DNA of 5,076 nucleotides from Nitrososphaerales archaeon TH1177 (GTDB lineage: Archaea; Thermoproteota; Nitrososphaeria; Nitrososphaerales; Nitrososphaeraceae). The DNA lies in assembly GCA_014523515.1 (NCBI GenBank), contig JAATVJ010000389.1, positions 1-5,076 of the forward strand. The letters run 5' to 3'. Below are positions 4,775 to 5,076 of this stretch, one piece after another. Every line of letters starts with the position of its first letter. Positions within the stretch are counted from its first letter, which is position 1. The notes beneath the pieces were generated by a model that saw nothing but the letters and a program-made list of their open reading frames with translations, searched no databases and was not told the origin of the DNA. The translations under genes and the position numbers were made by a program.

Positions 4775-5076
4775 ATGGCTGTCTTAATTCCGGCTGCACT
4801 TGCGTCTTTTTTTATTGGGATAGCAGGTATAATTTTTGTTCCGGATGAGATCAAAAATAAACCTTTGGATTTTGACAAGGGAACGATCAGGTTAGGTGAT
4901 TCAGTAATAAATGTAGAAGTAGCAGAATCAGATAATGAAAGACAAAGATGGCTAATGTTCAGAAATGAGGAATTTCCATTAAACTCTGCAATGATTTTAG
5001 TTTATCCAAAATCTGATCTCTATGCATTATGGCTTTTAAATATTCAATATAATCTTGATATTATGTGGTTCAATGA
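4775..5076 (+). CDS. DUF192-family protein with N-terminal membrane segment, 3' end outside the window
   Basis: The first 100 codons are present, starting at ATG 4775; the reading frame is open to the window edge. Residues 3-22 form one hydrophobic stretch, a membrane anchor or signal peptide, so the rest is probably outside the membrane. Residues 37-100 match the DUF192 family (PF02643): I-N-V-E-V-A at 45-50, E-R-Q-R-W-L-M-F-R at 55-63, M-I-L-V-Y-P at 73-78 and L-D-I at 94-96. The family's usual FWMKNT-like segment reads LWLLNI here (85-90). DUF192 proteins are small, widespread and of unknown biochemical role. An in-frame TTG at 4763 would add four residues including Arg and Lys before the hydrophobic segment, which fits the positive-inside rule. 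ATG is preferred by codon, but the start is unsettled. The gene is co-directional with acs, 83 bases downstream. Confidence 0.8.
   Translation, partial: MAVLIPAALASFFIGIAGIIFVPDEIKNKPLDFDKGTIRLGDSVINVEVAESDNERQRWLMFRNEEFPLNSAMILVYPKSDLYALWLLNIQYNLDIMWFN

Noticed and set aside
1..5076. Mobile element, CRISPR array, prophage or toxin-antitoxin system
   Set aside because: No transposase, integrase, regularly spaced repeats, terminal inverted repeats or phage-like genes are seen; the recognisable genes are ordinary metabolic and regulatory families.

Overview
The window reads as part of a chromosome from an ammonia-oxidising-type archaeon of the Nitrososphaerota (Thaumarchaeota). It is very AT-rich, roughly 30% G+C by eye. 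Supporting signs are a short winged-helix protein of the HTH_45 type, a two-cluster ferredoxin of the form I remember from this phylum, archaeal TATA-like elements about 22-37 bases before start codons, no Shine-Dalgarno sequences, and oligo-T terminators without hairpins. The genus cannot be fixed from this stretch. I see no mobile element, CRISPR array, tRNA or rRNA, so this looks like chromosomal core sequence rather than an accessory island.

Layout. The left half is three genes on the minus strand, read right to left: a winged-helix regulator (2236-2502), a ferredoxin (1792-2085) and a double-length ThyX-like protein (79-1716). Each has its own TATA-like element, and the first two are followed by a T-tract terminator, so they look like separate transcription units. 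Bases 1-78 hold only the 3' flank of the ThyX-like gene. A 227-base AT-rich region (2503-2729) separates the regulator from a divergent, complete AMP-forming acetyl-CoA synthetase gene on the plus strand (2730-4691). After an 83-base gap, a DUF192 gene with an N-terminal membrane segment begins at 4775 and runs off the right edge.

How the genes may work together. Acetyl-CoA synthetase feeds acetate (or a close relative) into acetyl-CoA, the hub of central carbon metabolism. The ferredoxin is a low-potential electron carrier. The ThyX-like protein belongs to the flavin-dependent thymidylate synthase family. Nothing shows that these three share a pathway. The one suggestive arrangement is the winged-helix gene divergent from acs, with repeated and inverted short motifs between them.

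Most notable observations: (i) in the ThyX-like protein the two halves have lost opposite parts of the ThyX active site, so one composite site may remain per polypeptide; (ii) the ferredoxin has Asp in place of one cluster-ligand Cys and carries its two cluster motifs in the opposite order to the Sulfolobus zinc-ferredoxin; (iii) an ATTATCA(C/T) motif occurs three times in the regulator-acs gap, one copy abutting the acs TATA element.
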